This document shows positions 16,965-26,568 of a stretch of 64,000 nt of DNA, piece after piece. Numbering within the stretch: position 1 is the first letter of the stretch; every line of letters starts with the position of its first letter. The stretch is taken from assembly GCA_016790165.1 (NCBI GenBank), contig JAEUPL010000030.1, positions 1 to 64,000 of the forward strand. Direction: 5' to 3'. A program made the position numbers and the translations under genes. This DNA comes from Burkholderiales bacterium. GTDB taxonomy: Bacteria > Pseudomonadota > Gammaproteobacteria > Burkholderiales > Casimicrobiaceae. The notes beneath the pieces are model-generated. The model made no database searches. It saw only the letters and a program-made list of their open reading frames with translations, and was not told the origin of the DNA.

Positions 16965-17486
16965 CTAGCCGCGCGGTGGAAATATCCCTTGCATCGCAAT
17001 ACAAAACGATAACGTCAGGTAGGGTTGCATATTATTGTGCGGCAGACTTCCGCCGTACGGAACGAGCGCCGAAGGGGCCATCTGTGTCACCGGCCCGGGC
17101 GCTCCGTAAAGCGAGCCACCGGTGGAGCGCGCCAGTGCCTCGGTCGTGTTGGGTGTACGGTCTTCGCCAATGTCGTTATAGGTGTTCAGCGCGTGTGAGT
17201 GCGATGGTATTTCTGACTGCAACAGCGTGACGTTCTCTGCGCCACTCACTTGCCCAAGAAAGTAGTCCGACAAACCCGGCCCCTGGCCCGCGCCCAGCGG
17301 GGCCGAGCCCTGCAAGTCCGGCAGCCCGAAGGTGCTCTTGCCGTCGCCGCCGTAGTAAGTACCAAGGAGCGAAAACAGCGCCGTGTTCTGTGAAATCGGC
17401 AGCAACTGGCCGTTGCAAAACGCCCAGCCTCTCGGGGCGAAGTTAAACGGGAAAATGCGGATCTCGGCAACAAATGGATCAGACAT
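16965..17486 (-). CDS. tail-collar domain protein 1 (microcystin-dependent-protein type)
   Basis: A 173-residue protein of the phage Tail_Collar family, in the stand-alone bacterial form called microcystin-dependent protein. The conserved blocks are PFVAEIRIFPFNFAPRGWAF–CNGQ, LFSLLGTYYGGDG, FGLPDLQGSAP, PSHSH and the C-terminal NNMQPYLTLSFCI...GIFP. No signal peptide. It is the most downstream of three paralogues on the minus strand, and the gap to the next one is 12 bp. Its natural role is unclear; the surroundings contain no phage structural genes. Confidence 0.85.
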   Translation of the reverse strand: MSDPFVAEIRIFPFNFAPRGWAFCNGQLLPISQNTALFSLLGTYYGGDGKSTFGLPDLQGSAPLGAGQGPGLSDYFLGQVSGAENVTLLQSEIPSHSHALNTYNDIGEDRTPNTTEALARSTGGSLYGAPGPVTQMAPSALVPYGGSLPHNNMQPYLTLSFCIAMQGIFPPRG

Positions 17487-17498
17487 GATGCACTCGCC

Positions 17499-18017
17499 CT
17501 AGTTTTGTGATGGATAAATGCCGTACAGCGAAATGATGAAATTGATGCAGAGGTACGGCTGCATGTTTTCATGTGGTTGGCTACCCCCCACCGCCGTGAT
17601 TGACTGCGCGTTCAGAGCGACGTTCGGCGTCGCGGCGAAGAACGGCGTGGCCGTGAGCGGCGTGCCGATCACATTGCCTTGCGCATTCAGGACGGTGGAC
17701 GCATCCTGCGACGCCAGGAATGCATGGGTATGGTTTGGAATTTGCTGTGTCGACAGGGTGACCGTTTCCGTCCCGCCACTCTCGCCGATCACGCGCGTCG
17801 ACAAGCCGGGGCCCTGACCTTGATGAATCGGAACGCGGCTTCGCAGGTCGGGCACGTTGAACGTACTCTGCCCGTCGCCGCCGTAGGTGGTGCCGATCAA
17901 CTGAAACAGCGTTTCGTTTTCGGAAATGTCCATTGCCTGCCCCTGGCAGAGCGCCCAGCCCGCGGGTGCAAAATTGCCCGCGAACAGCCGGATTTCGCCC
18001 ACATAAGGTTGTCCCAT
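17499..18017 (-). CDS. tail-collar domain protein 2
   Basis: A 172-residue paralogue of proteins 1 and 3. It starts MGQPYVGEIRLFAGNFAPAG, has LCQGQ, LFQLIGTTYGGDG, FNVPDLRSRVPIHQGQGPG, PNHTH and NMQPYLCINFII...GIYP. A strong AAGGAG Shine-Dalgarno lies in the 12-bp gap before the ATG. It differs from its neighbours in the central loop (about residues 105–140), the part that usually varies between tail-collar paralogues and would form the distal or trimerised tip. Confidence 0.85.
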   Translation of the reverse strand: MGQPYVGEIRLFAGNFAPAGWALCQGQAMDISENETLFQLIGTTYGGDGQSTFNVPDLRSRVPIHQGQGPGLSTRVIGESGGTETVTLSTQQIPNHTHAFLASQDASTVLNAQGNVIGTPLTATPFFAATPNVALNAQSITAVGGSQPHENMQPYLCINFIISLYGIYPSQN

Positions 18018-18029
18018 GGCAATTGCTCC

Positions 18030-18536
18030 TTAGTTTTGGCTCGGGAAGATGCCCTGCAGCGCAATGCAGAACGAGATGGTCAGGAAAGGCTGCATGTTGT
18101 TATGCGGCTGGCTGCCACCCACTGAACTCACCGTCGCGGGGTGCAACGGCACGGGCGAGGTAGCCGGCCGGTAGGCCTCATAGTTGACGGAATTAGCCAG
18201 CATCACGGTGTTGGCCGGTATGCCGACGTTCGCCGGGACATTGGCCGCCTGCAACGTATGGGTGTGCTGCGGCGTCTCACTAGCGGTCAGTGTGTGGTTT
18301 TCTTGACCCGCCCTCTGCCCGAGCGTGAAGCCGGAACCGAAGTGAATCGGCACGCGACTTCGCAAATCCGGCAGCGCGAAGGTGGTCTGCCCGTTGCCGC
18401 CGTACGTCGTACCGAGCAGCGAAAACAGCGCCTGATTTTGATTGATCGGCAAGAATTGACCATTGCACAACGCCCAGCCTTTTGGAGCGAAGTTGAAACT
18501 CATCAGTCGTATTTCGGATAGAAACGGTTCAGCCAT
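18030..18536 (-). CDS. tail-collar domain protein 3
   Basis: A 168-residue paralogue, first of the three in transcription order. It has PFLSEIRLMSFNFAPKGWAL, CNGQ, LFSLLGTTYGGNG, FALPDLRSRVPIHFGSG, PQHTH and NNMQPFLTISFCI...GIFPSQN. AAGGA precedes the ATG. It begins 61 bp after the stop codon of the 2633-residue exported protein and so is likely in the same transcription unit. Confidence 0.85.
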   Translation of the reverse strand: MAEPFLSEIRLMSFNFAPKGWALCNGQFLPINQNQALFSLLGTTYGGNGQTTFALPDLRSRVPIHFGSGFTLGQRAGQENHTLTASETPQHTHTLQAANVPANVGIPANTVMLANSVNYEAYRPATSPVPLHPATVSSVGGSQPHNNMQPFLTISFCIALQGIFPSQN

Positions 18537-18597
18537 GATGTTCCTTCGTTAGTGTTGCTCGTCGAGAGCGAGCGGGTCAGCGCGCCGGGTCGGGTTT

Positions 18598-21500
18598 CTA
18601 AGGCAAGAACGGCGTGGTCGGCAAGGTGCAGGCCACCGAAGTCAGGCCCACTGTTCCCAGGAGCTCTGTCGTCACACCCGCCGCAGGATGGTTCGCCGCC
18701 AGCACCGAAGCGGCGTTTGCCCCGGTGCCGAACAGGTTGGCTGTTGCGGCCCCGGCCTGGCGCACGCGCAGATCAAAACCACCACTGGCCGTGTTCGCGA
18801 GATTACCGGCGACATGGAGGCACGCCGTAGATGACTGTCTCGCTTGCACCACCAGCGCGTGAAGCGCGAGCGCGGGATCCGTCCAGGCCACCGAGTTGTT
18901 GAGCACGGTCGCGTGAAAATTCGGATTGGTGCTGGCGTCCGGCGTGTCCACCTGGAGCCCCCTCGCGGTGCCACCCGTGCTGTGCTGCGTGATGTTGTTG
19001 TCGTGGATATGCACGAAGCCGGGCGACGCTCCGCCGATGGTGCTTGTGAGGAACGCAATCACGGAGTGATTGGTCGCAGTCTGAGGCGTAGTGACCGTGT
19101 TGTTGCGGATGCGCGCATGCAACCTGGCTGCCGCAGTCGCGTTGCCCGCTGTCTGCCCCACGAAGATCGCAGTGCCGCCGAAGCCCGTCGTCGGCGAACC
19201 CGGAACCAGGTTGCTGTCAACATCGAGGAACAACTGTCCACTGGCGCCGTTCGAGAACACCACGCCCTCATTACCCTGCGTGGTCTTCGACCAGCGCGAG
19301 TTCTTCAACGTGAAATGAATGACGGACGATCCGTTCGCCGCAGCCTGGATCGCCTGCGACTTGTTGTCGTCAAACTGGCTGTTGTCCACCAGCACGCGCC
19401 CGACGGCCGTGTTTTGCAACTCCATCTGGATGCCGTCAGCACCACCCGTGCTGCTGTTGCTCTTGACGACGGTGCGGGTGATGGTCAGGCCAAAGTTGTT
19501 GTTCTGGCCGTAGATTTCTACGTTGTGTTCAATGCCGCCCGATATCCAGCTATCGGTGATGGCGTTACTCGCGCCGCTCAGGCCGTTGATGCCGGTGCCG
19601 GACACATCGAGTCTGCCGAAGACCAGCGGCGCGTCCTGGCCGCCTGTCGTGGCGCCGATGCTGCCGTCAATCACGCTGCGGTTCAGTGTGAAATTGCTGG
19701 TGTTGGTCGCGTAGATGCCAAAGTTGTGTGCACTCGTACCGGTAATCCGCATGCGCGTGAGCGACACGTTGGCGGTATTGTCGAGGCGAATCCCCGTGGC
19801 GGCATTCTGAATCGTGCCGCCGGTGCAATCAGCCGTCACCGGCGCGGTCGCGATCGTGTTCTTGTCGACCACGCTGCCGCCACAATTGCCAGACGAGTTC
19901 CCAGTCACGGTCAGTCCGCCGACACCCGTGCTACCCAGGTTGATGCCCGTGGTGGCACCATTAACGTTGATGCTCTGGAAGACCAGCCCGGACGCGGCAA
20001 TGGCAGTGCCCGAGACGTTGAGCGCGGTGCCCGTCGTGGTCGTGATGGTGTTGCCGGTGCCCTGAACGGTGATCGTTCCGCCGCCGGTCGCCACCAATCC
20101 GCCACCACTGGTCGCGGTGATGACGAGACCACCAACGCCGCTGGTTCCGGCGAGATAGCTGAACGAGCTGTTGGTGAAGTCGAGCGCGTTGCCGGTCGCA
20201 CCATTGGTTGTCATGTTGATCGTCAGTTCAGTCATGATGATGCCGGCCTTCCCGTTGGCGGTGACGCCTTTGTTCGCCCCCGCCGCAGGTCGCAGGTTGA
20301 GCCCGCGGATGTGGCTGAGCGTGTTCGCTGTCACCGTCGTGTGCACAGTCGGCGCCGTCAGGCCAATGCTCGGCCGTGCGGCCGACCCGGCGGGCGGCGT
20401 GATGCCGAACACCGCGTCAAAGCTCGCGGCCGTGACGCCCTGCCCGATGAAGGCGCCGCCGCTGTTGAGTGCGATGGAGGACGGCGTGGTGTAGTTGCCG
20501 CCGTCCATGATGAAGATATGCGAATTGGTGTTCGCGCCAATCGCTGCCACGGCGCCCGTCAGCGAGCAGGGGGTGTCGAGCGCGCAGATGGCGCCTGACC
20601 CGGACGAGTTCACAAAGTAGATTGCCGGGCCGGCCACGGTGAAGGTCACAGTCGCAGGGCTACTGGTCTGATAGTCCGGCGGGCCGTTCGGCGCAGGGCT
20701 TCCGTTGTCAGTGACGGTGTAGGTGAAAGAAACATCAGTGCCCGCTGCTGACGGGGGTGCCCTGAACGTAAAGCTGCCGTTCGCGTTGATGGTCAGACTA
20801 CAGTCAGTGCACACGCTGACCGGCGTCGTCACTACCGTCACCGTCGTGCCTGCCTCGGCGTCGGTGCCCGTGAGCGTGCCAGCCGGGTAGGTGATCGGAA
20901 TACCGGCCTGCGCCGCGAGTTTGCCGTTGGTCGCCGTCACGTAGGGTTTGGCCGTGGGTGGCGTGTTGGTAGCTACCAGGGTGACCGTCTTGGTGGCGAC
21001 CGTGCTCAGATTATTGACCGCACCACCATCGTTCACCTGGAAGGAAATCGTCCGGTTTCCGGCGACCGGATCGTGGGAGGTGTTGTAGAACGTGATACTA
21101 CGCAGCGCGGTCTGGTAATTGGCGAGCGTGGTAGTGCCCGTCAGCGTCAGTGTGCCGCTGAGATACGTTCCGCTGATGCCGTTTTGATCGGTGAAGCCCA
21201 AGACATCAGCGGCGGTCCCGCCAGCGGTGATGGTGATCGTTGCGCCGGTGAGCGTGGTGCTGTCCACGTCGGCCACGGTGAGCGCGGCGTCGACCGCCAC
21301 GCCAGAGCTCGCGAGAATGGCGGCGGTGCCTGAGGGCTCGGTGTAGGTGGTTGTGCCGCTCGAGGTGGTGACCACGGGCGCATCGTTCACCGCCGCCAAC
21401 GTCACCGTTTTCGTGGAGACGCCGCTCGTACCCGACAAGTTGCTCGCCTTGAACGTCACGGTACGCGGCAGCGTCGACGGGTTCTGCGAATTGTTGTTGT

Positions 21501-24500
21501 ACTGCACCGAACGCAGCGCCGCCTGATAGTTCGCGGCGGTGTCGGTACCCGTCAGCGTGAGCAAGCCCGTCGCGGCGGTGTAGGTGCCGGTGATCGTGCC
21601 GGTGTTGGTGAACAAGAGCGAATCTTCCGCGTTCGCGAGATTGCCGGTGATCTGCACGGTGGCGCCTGTGATCTGACCAGCGAGCACCGTGACGGTGACG
21701 CCGCTGTCAATGATGACCGGACCACCGTCTTCGGTGAACAGTGTCGTGCCGTTGGTGTTGGTGACCGTCGGCGGCGGCACCAGCACCGTGAGTGTGGCGC
21801 CGGTCGACGGCGCCGTGCCGGCAGCGTTGGTAAACACAGCGCGGTAACGCTTGCCGTCATCGGCCGCCGCTGCGGTGAACGACAGCGTGGTGCTCGTCGC
21901 CCCAGAAACAGGGGCCCAAGTGGTGCCGCCATCGGTGCTGACCTCCCACTGCACGGTAGGCGTCGGGTTGCCGCTGGCGCCTGCAGTGAACGTGGCCGTT
22001 GTGCCGACGTTCACACTCGCATTCGCAGGATTCGACGTGACCGACGGTGGCGTCGGTGCGGTAATCGTGACGGTACCTGTTGAGGTGCCGGACGCATTCT
22101 GAATCTTGTAGTCAAAGGTGACCGAGGATGTCAGGATCGGGCCCGCACCGAGCGAGAAGCTTCCGTCCGCGTTCACCTGTAGCGCACGTCCGCCTGCCGC
22201 AGCAAACGGCACGCTACTACCGGCGGCGTTATCGTTGACCGTACCACCGAGCGATCCACCGCCGAAGCTGACGAGCGTGGCGAGCTGCCAGCCAAGGTCG
22301 TCGTTCCCGAGCACGCCAGGCGCTGCGACGGTGATGGCCGGGGACAAGCCCAGATAGCCGCTGTCAGCGGCTGCGACCGGGGCCTTGGTGACATCGATAT
22401 GCACCGTCGCAGTCGAAGACGTGGCGCCGTTCGACAGCGTATAGTCGAACTCGACGTAACCCCAGAAGTTGGCGGGTACTGGCGACAGTGAAACGCCGCC
22501 CGCCGCCGTCGGGTAGAACAGCGCGACACTGCCGTCGTTGACCGGCGACGGCAACTGGACAAAGGTACTGGTTGAGAACGGCCCCGCATTCGTCACATTG
22601 ACCGGCGCACCGGATTTCCAGCCAACGACACGGATATTCGCGATGCCGGTGATGTCCCCCTGCGGGAAGCCACGCGTATCGTTATCCAGCGCACTAGGCG
22701 GCAAGGCATTGAAGGGGGCGCTGTTGAAGTGAAGCGTACCCATCGGCGTGCTGTAGGTATCGTTCACGGCCAGCACAGGCTGATTGACATTGATGGTCAC
22801 GGTCACCGCGCCAGAGGTGTCGACACCACCGTTCGCGGTACCGCCGTTGTCTTGCAGCACGAGATCAAACGTTGACGAGCCGCCGGCGTTTGCTGCCGGC
22901 GTGAATTGCAGGCGCCCCGTCGCTGTCACCAAGGGCGCGACGCTGAACAGCGCCGGGTTGCTCACGTTGGAAACGATGAAGGCGGCACTTTGCGTGGCCT
23001 CGTTGGCCGGACCCATGGTCACGCCGGTCGCCCAGGGTTGATCATAGGCGCCGGAATTCACCGCCACGGTGAGCGGATTGCTGCCGGGTACAAACGACGG
23101 GGGGTCGTTCACGCACACAACGTTGATCACAAAGGTCTGCCCCGGGCTGGTGTCGACACCGCCATTGGCGGTGCCGCCGTTGTCCTGCACCCGCAGCGTG
23201 ATGTTGGCCGTGCCGCAGGCGTTAAGCGCCGGCGTGTAAGCGAGCGTGCCGCTTGGCGTGACCGAAGGCACAACAGCAAACAGCGCAGGATTGCTGTTCG
23301 CGGTGACCTGGAAGGCAACCGTTTGTGCCGCTTCGCTGGCCGGACCGGCGCTGATTGACGTGGCCCAGTTGGCAACCGTCTGCGCGCCTGCGTCTTCGAA
23401 CACCGTCTGGTCAGCGCCCTTGGTGAAACTGGGAGCCTGATTGACGAAGGTGATGGTAATCGTGAAGGTCTGCCCTGCGCTGGTGTCGACCCCACCGTTG
23501 GCGACACCGCCGTCGTCACGCGCGGCGACCGTTACCGACGTGCTACCGAACACGTTCGGTGCGGGCGTGAACGTGAGTGTGCCGTTCGGCGCCACCGCGG
23601 GTGCGGCGGCGAACAACGCCGGATTGGTGATACCGGACACGACGAAGTTCACCACTTGGCCCGCTTCATCCGCGCCGCCGCCGGGGCCGATGCCCGTCGC
23701 CCAGTTCGCCTGACTGAAGGCCCCCGAATTCTCAGCGACCGTGATGTCGGCCCCTTTGGTGAACACCGGCGGATCGTTCACGCAAGCGACATTGATGACA
23801 AAGCTCTGATTGGCGCTGGTGTCGACACCTCCGTTGGCGGTGCCGCCGTTGTCCTTGATGTTCAGCGTAATCGTGGCGGTACCACAGGCATTTGCGGCCG
23901 TGGTGTAGGTGAGTACCCCCGACGACGATACCGCCGGTGCGGCAGAGAACAAGGTCGGGCTGCTATTGCCGACCACCTGGAACGTCACCGTTTGCGCGGC
24001 CTCGTTCGCCGGACCCGGACTGATCGCTGTGGCCCAACCATTGACCGTCTGCGCGCCGGCGTCTTCGAGCACATTCTGATTCGCCCCTATGACGAAGCTC
24101 GGCGCCTGATTGACGAACGTCACGTTGATGTTGAACGTCTGTGCGGCGCTGGTGTCCACGCCACCGTTAGCGGTGCCGCCGTTGTCCTTGAGCACCACGG
24201 TGATGGCCGCCGTGCCGGGCTGGTTCGTGGCGGGTGTAAACGTCAGCGTGCCGTCGGCAGCAATGGCAGGCGCGACACTGAACAGCGCCGGGTTGGTATT
24301 GCCGGTCACCTGGAAGGTCAGCGTCTGCCCCGATTCATCGGCCGGGCCTGCCGAAATTGCGGTGGCCCAGTTGGGGATGGTCTGCGCCGCTGCATTCTGC
24401 AGCACGGTGACGTCCGCTCCTTTAGTGAAGCTTGGCGCATCGTTCACTGGCGTCACGTTGATCGTCAGGGTTGACGCGGCGCTGGTGTCGACGCCCCCGT

Positions 24501-26499
24501 TCGCGGTACCGCCGTTGTCCTGCACGCGCACCGTGATGGTGGCGCTGCCGTTGGCGTTCGCGGCTGGCGTGAAGGTGAGTTGCCCGCTCGGGCTGATGGC
24601 GGGTTGGGTCGAGAACAACGCGCTGTTGGTATTGCCCGTCAGCTGGAACGACACTGTCTGCGTCGATTCACAGCTCGGGCCGGCGGAAATTGAGGTGGCC
24701 CAGGGCTGCGAGTACGCGCCCGAGTCTTCGAGAACCGTAACCGCTGCCCCGGCGGTGAAGCTGGGTGCCTGATTCACTGCGCCGACGACCAGCGACGCGT
24801 TCTGCGTCGCGTTGGGCGGCACACCATTGCCTGCGGTGAACGTGATGGGATACGTGCCGCGCGTACAGATGGCCGGCGTGCCTGCGAGCGACGCGGCGTT
24901 GCCGCTCGTCCACGAGAACGTCACGGCGCTGGGCAGCGTGCCCGACTGCGTGAAACTCGTAACGACGGGGGCGGCGTTCACCGTCGGCGCAAAGGTGAGC
25001 GCCTGCCCTTCGACCGCGTTGATCGTGGCCGCGCTGGTAAACGTGGGGGCAGCACCGACCTGCAGCGTGAAGGCCTGCGTGGCGTCAGGCGTCACGCCGT
25101 TGACCGCGTTCACGGTACAAACGTAGCTACCCGCCTGAGCTGCCGTCGGGTTTCCGGCCAGCGTGCCGCCACCGTTGCTATCCGTAGTGAAGGTGATGCT
25201 CGCGGGCAACGCGGGCGCACAGCCGGTGAGGCTGGCCGTGGGCGTCGGCATGCCGTTCGACGCAATGGTGAAACTGTTGGCCTGGCCCGGAATGAAGAGC
25301 GTGGTATTCGCGCTGGTGATCGCTGGCGCGCGGGTGTTGGTGATGCTGACCGTGGCGGTGGCCGAGTCCAGCGCGCCATCATTGACTTTGAAGGTAAAGC
25401 TGTCGCTCGCCGTGGCATTGCCATTCGGCGTGTAGGTCACGTTCGGCGCGGTACCGGCAAGCACACCCTGCGTCGGCTGCGTCAGCACGGTAAAGGTGAG
25501 CGCCGAGTTTTCGTAGTCGCTCCCGGTGAGGGTGATCGGCAGCGTTTCGCCCACTTTCGCCGTAACGCTTTGCGCGTTCGCGACTGGCGGTGCGTTGAGC
25601 ACGGTATCGATGCGGAAGAACATGGTGTTGTTTTCCAGCTTCGAATAAAAATCGGTGATGTCCATGCCGGCCGGCGCATCGCCGAGCGGATCCGTTGCGG
25701 CAGGCGATACACCCGTCCAGTCCGTAACCAGGCCATCGCGCACGATGGCGAGCAACTGCCCGGACATGGAGATCGCGAACGCGGCGACCACCACCATTTG
25801 CATGCCACCCCACCCGCGCCGACGGGCATACCAAAGCGAGCCCACGAGCAAAATCGCGGTCAGGAGCAGCGCAAAGCTGGCCAGCGTTGGCACCACCACA
25901 AAGGGTGGGGCATCGACCAGGATCGGCCCACCCGTCGCAGTCGCCGTCAGCGCGTCGGTACCGGAGAGGCCGTTGCTGCCGTCGCTGGTGATCGCGACGC
26001 GCATTTTCTGGCCCGTCGCAGGCAGCAGGAGCGCCGGCATATAGGTCTCGACGGCGGTAGCGCCGCCCGTGCCCATGCCGCGCGCCAACGGCGTCACGCC
26101 GTTGTCAATCGTGGTCGGCGCGCCGAACGAGCCGTTGTTGCAAGCTTGCAGCGTGATGGACTGGATTCGATAACCTGCGGCGTCCGTGGTCACCGTGGTC
26201 GACAGCATCTGCTCGATACCGGTAACCGCGCCATTCGCCGTGGTGACCGTGCAGCCCGTGCTGGTCACGTTGTCCGTATCGATCAGCGTGTTGATGGTGG
26301 TGGTTGCCGCTTGCGCCGCGCCCAGCATGCCAACGGCCAACAGGCCTGCTGTCAGCGCCTCCCGAAGGGCGCGGGCGTGCGCACGCCAGCCAGCGAAGCC
26401 GCGAGCGCGCGGCGCGCCGGTGTTGTCAGGGCGATGCGATGCAGATCGTGCTGCGTCGAATACGCCCCGGATAAGCCCATGGTCCACACCGGTCATCAT
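18598..26499 (-). CDS. giant exported Ig/cadherin-like and beta-helix protein
   Basis: A 2633-residue surface or secreted protein. A long N-terminal signal (hydrophobic core LTAGLLAVGMLGAAQAA, residues 49–65) leads into a small domain. Residues 203–228 (PTLASFALLLTAILLVG + ARRR) look like an IPTL-CTERM-type sorting/TM segment, but they are internal, and a second hydrophobic stretch follows at 234–253. Next come a cadherin-like domain (about 305–390), six 110-residue repeats (about 575–1238) alternating VNQAPSF and VND(A/P)P starts, further Big_9/Ig-like domains (about 1240–1960) and a right-handed beta-helix region from IYFVNSSGSG (about 1960) to the end. A role in adhesion or glycan contact is inferred from architecture. 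It leads the tail-collar operon. Confidence 0.88.
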   Translation of the reverse strand: MMTGVDHGLIRGVFDAARSASHRPDNTGAPRARGFAGWRAHARALREALTAGLLAVGMLGAAQAATTTINTLIDTDNVTSTGCTVTTANGAVTGIEQMLSTTVTTDAAGYRIQSITLQACNNGSFGAPTTIDNGVTPLARGMGTGGATAVETYMPALLLPATGQKMRVAITSDGSNGLSGTDALTATATGGPILVDAPPFVVVPTLASFALLLTAILLVGSLWYARRRGWGGMQMVVVAAFAISMSGQLLAIVRDGLVTDWTGVSPAATDPLGDAPAGMDITDFYSKLENNTMFFRIDTVLNAPPVANAQSVTAKVGETLPITLTGSDYENSALTFTVLTQPTQGVLAGTAPNVTYTPNGNATASDSFTFKVNDGALDSATATVSITNTRAPAITSANTTLFIPGQANSFTIASNGMPTPTASLTGCAPALPASITFTTDSNGGGTLAGNPTAAQAGSYVCTVNAVNGVTPDATQAFTLQVGAAPTFTSAATINAVEGQALTFAPTVNAAPVVTSFTQSGTLPSAVTFSWTSGNAASLAGTPAICTRGTYPITFTAGNGVPPNATQNASLVVGAVNQAPSFTAGAAVTVLEDSGAYSQPWATSISAGPSCESTQTVSFQLTGNTNSALFSTQPAISPSGQLTFTPAANANGSATITVRVQDNGGTANGGVDTSAASTLTINVTPVNDAPSFTKGADVTVLQNAAAQTIPNWATAISAGPADESGQTLTFQVTGNTNPALFSVAPAIAADGTLTFTPATNQPGTAAITVVLKDNGGTANGGVDTSAAQTFNINVTFVNQAPSFVIGANQNVLEDAGAQTVNGWATAISPGPANEAAQTVTFQVVGNSSPTLFSAAPAVSSSGVLTYTTAANACGTATITLNIKDNGGTANGGVDTSANQSFVINVACVNDPPVFTKGADITVAENSGAFSQANWATGIGPGGGADEAGQVVNFVVSGITNPALFAAAPAVAPNGTLTFTPAPNVFGSTSVTVAARDDGGVANGGVDTSAGQTFTITITFVNQAPSFTKGADQTVFEDAGAQTVANWATSISAGPASEAAQTVAFQVTANSNPALFAVVPSVTPSGTLAYTPALNACGTANITLRVQDNGGTANGGVDTSPGQTFVINVVCVNDPPSFVPGSNPLTVAVNSGAYDQPWATGVTMGPANEATQSAAFIVSNVSNPALFSVAPLVTATGRLQFTPAANAGGSSTFDLVLQDNGGTANGGVDTSGAVTVTINVNQPVLAVNDTYSTPMGTLHFNSAPFNALPPSALDNDTRGFPQGDITGIANIRVVGWKSGAPVNVTNAGPFSTSTFVQLPSPVNDGSVALFYPTAAGGVSLSPVPANFWGYVEFDYTLSNGATSSTATVHIDVTKAPVAAADSGYLGLSPAITVAAPGVLGNDDLGWQLATLVSFGGGSLGGTVNDNAAGSSVPFAAAGGRALQVNADGSFSLGAGPILTSSVTFDYKIQNASGTSTGTVTITAPTPPSVTSNPANASVNVGTTATFTAGASGNPTPTVQWEVSTDGGTTWAPVSGATSTTLSFTAAAADDGKRYRAVFTNAAGTAPSTGATLTVLVPPPTVTNTNGTTLFTEDGGPVIIDSGVTVTVLAGQITGATVQITGNLANAEDSLLFTNTGTITGTYTAATGLLTLTGTDTAANYQAALRSVQYNNNSQNPSTLPRTVTFKASNLSGTSGVSTKTVTLAAVNDAPVVTTSSGTTTYTEPSGTAAILASSGVAVDAALTVADVDSTTLTGATITITAGGTAADVLGFTDQNGISGTYLSGTLTLTGTTTLANYQTALRSITFYNTSHDPVAGNRTISFQVNDGGAVNNLSTVATKTVTLVATNTPPTAKPYVTATNGKLAAQAGIPITYPAGTLTGTDAEAGTTVTVVTTPVSVCTDCSLTINANGSFTFRAPPSAAGTDVSFTYTVTDNGSPAPNGPPDYQTSSPATVTFTVAGPAIYFVNSSGSGAICALDTPCSLTGAVAAIGANTNSHIFIMDGGNYTTPSSIALNSGGAFIGQGVTAASFDAVFGITPPAGSAARPSIGLTAPTVHTTVTANTLSHIRGLNLRPAAGANKGVTANGKAGIIMTELTINMTTNGATGNALDFTNSSFSYLAGTSGVGGLVITATSGGGLVATGGGTITVQGTGNTITTTTGTALNVSGTAIAASGLVFQSINVNGATTGINLGSTGVGGLTVTGNSSGNCGGSVVDKNTIATAPVTADCTGGTIQNAATGIRLDNTANVSLTRMRITGTSAHNFGIYATNTSNFTLNRSVIDGSIGATTGGQDAPLVFGRLDVSGTGINGLSGASNAITDSWISGGIEHNVEIYGQNNNFGLTITRTVVKSNSSTGGADGIQMELQNTAVGRVLVDNSQFDDNKSQAIQAAANGSSVIHFTLKNSRWSKTTQGNEGVVFSNGASGQLFLDVDSNLVPGSPTTGFGGTAIFVGQTAGNATAAARLHARIRNNTVTTPQTATNHSVIAFLTSTIGGASPGFVHIHDNNITQHSTGGTARGLQVDTPDASTNPNFHATVLNNSVAWTDPALALHALVVQARQSSTACLHVAGNLANTASGGFDLRVRQAGAATANLFGTGANAASVLAANHPAAGVTTELLGTVGLTSVACTLPTTPFLP

Positions 26500-26568
26500 G
26501 TCGTCCCCTGCTGTGCTGCTGTTGGTCGCCGCCCACGCGAGGCGCCGCCAATTCTGTCGTCTATGAAT

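Noticed and set aside
16965-18536. Prophage or tailocin because of tail-collar genes
   Set aside because: No capsid, portal, terminase, baseplate, lysis or integrase gene nearby; tail-collar proteins of this stand-alone kind are common in bacterial chromosomes.
18844-20598. 584-residue open frame antisense to the giant gene
   Set aside because: Arg/Gly-rich, no family resemblance; it arises from codon bias and repeats of the minus-strand gene.
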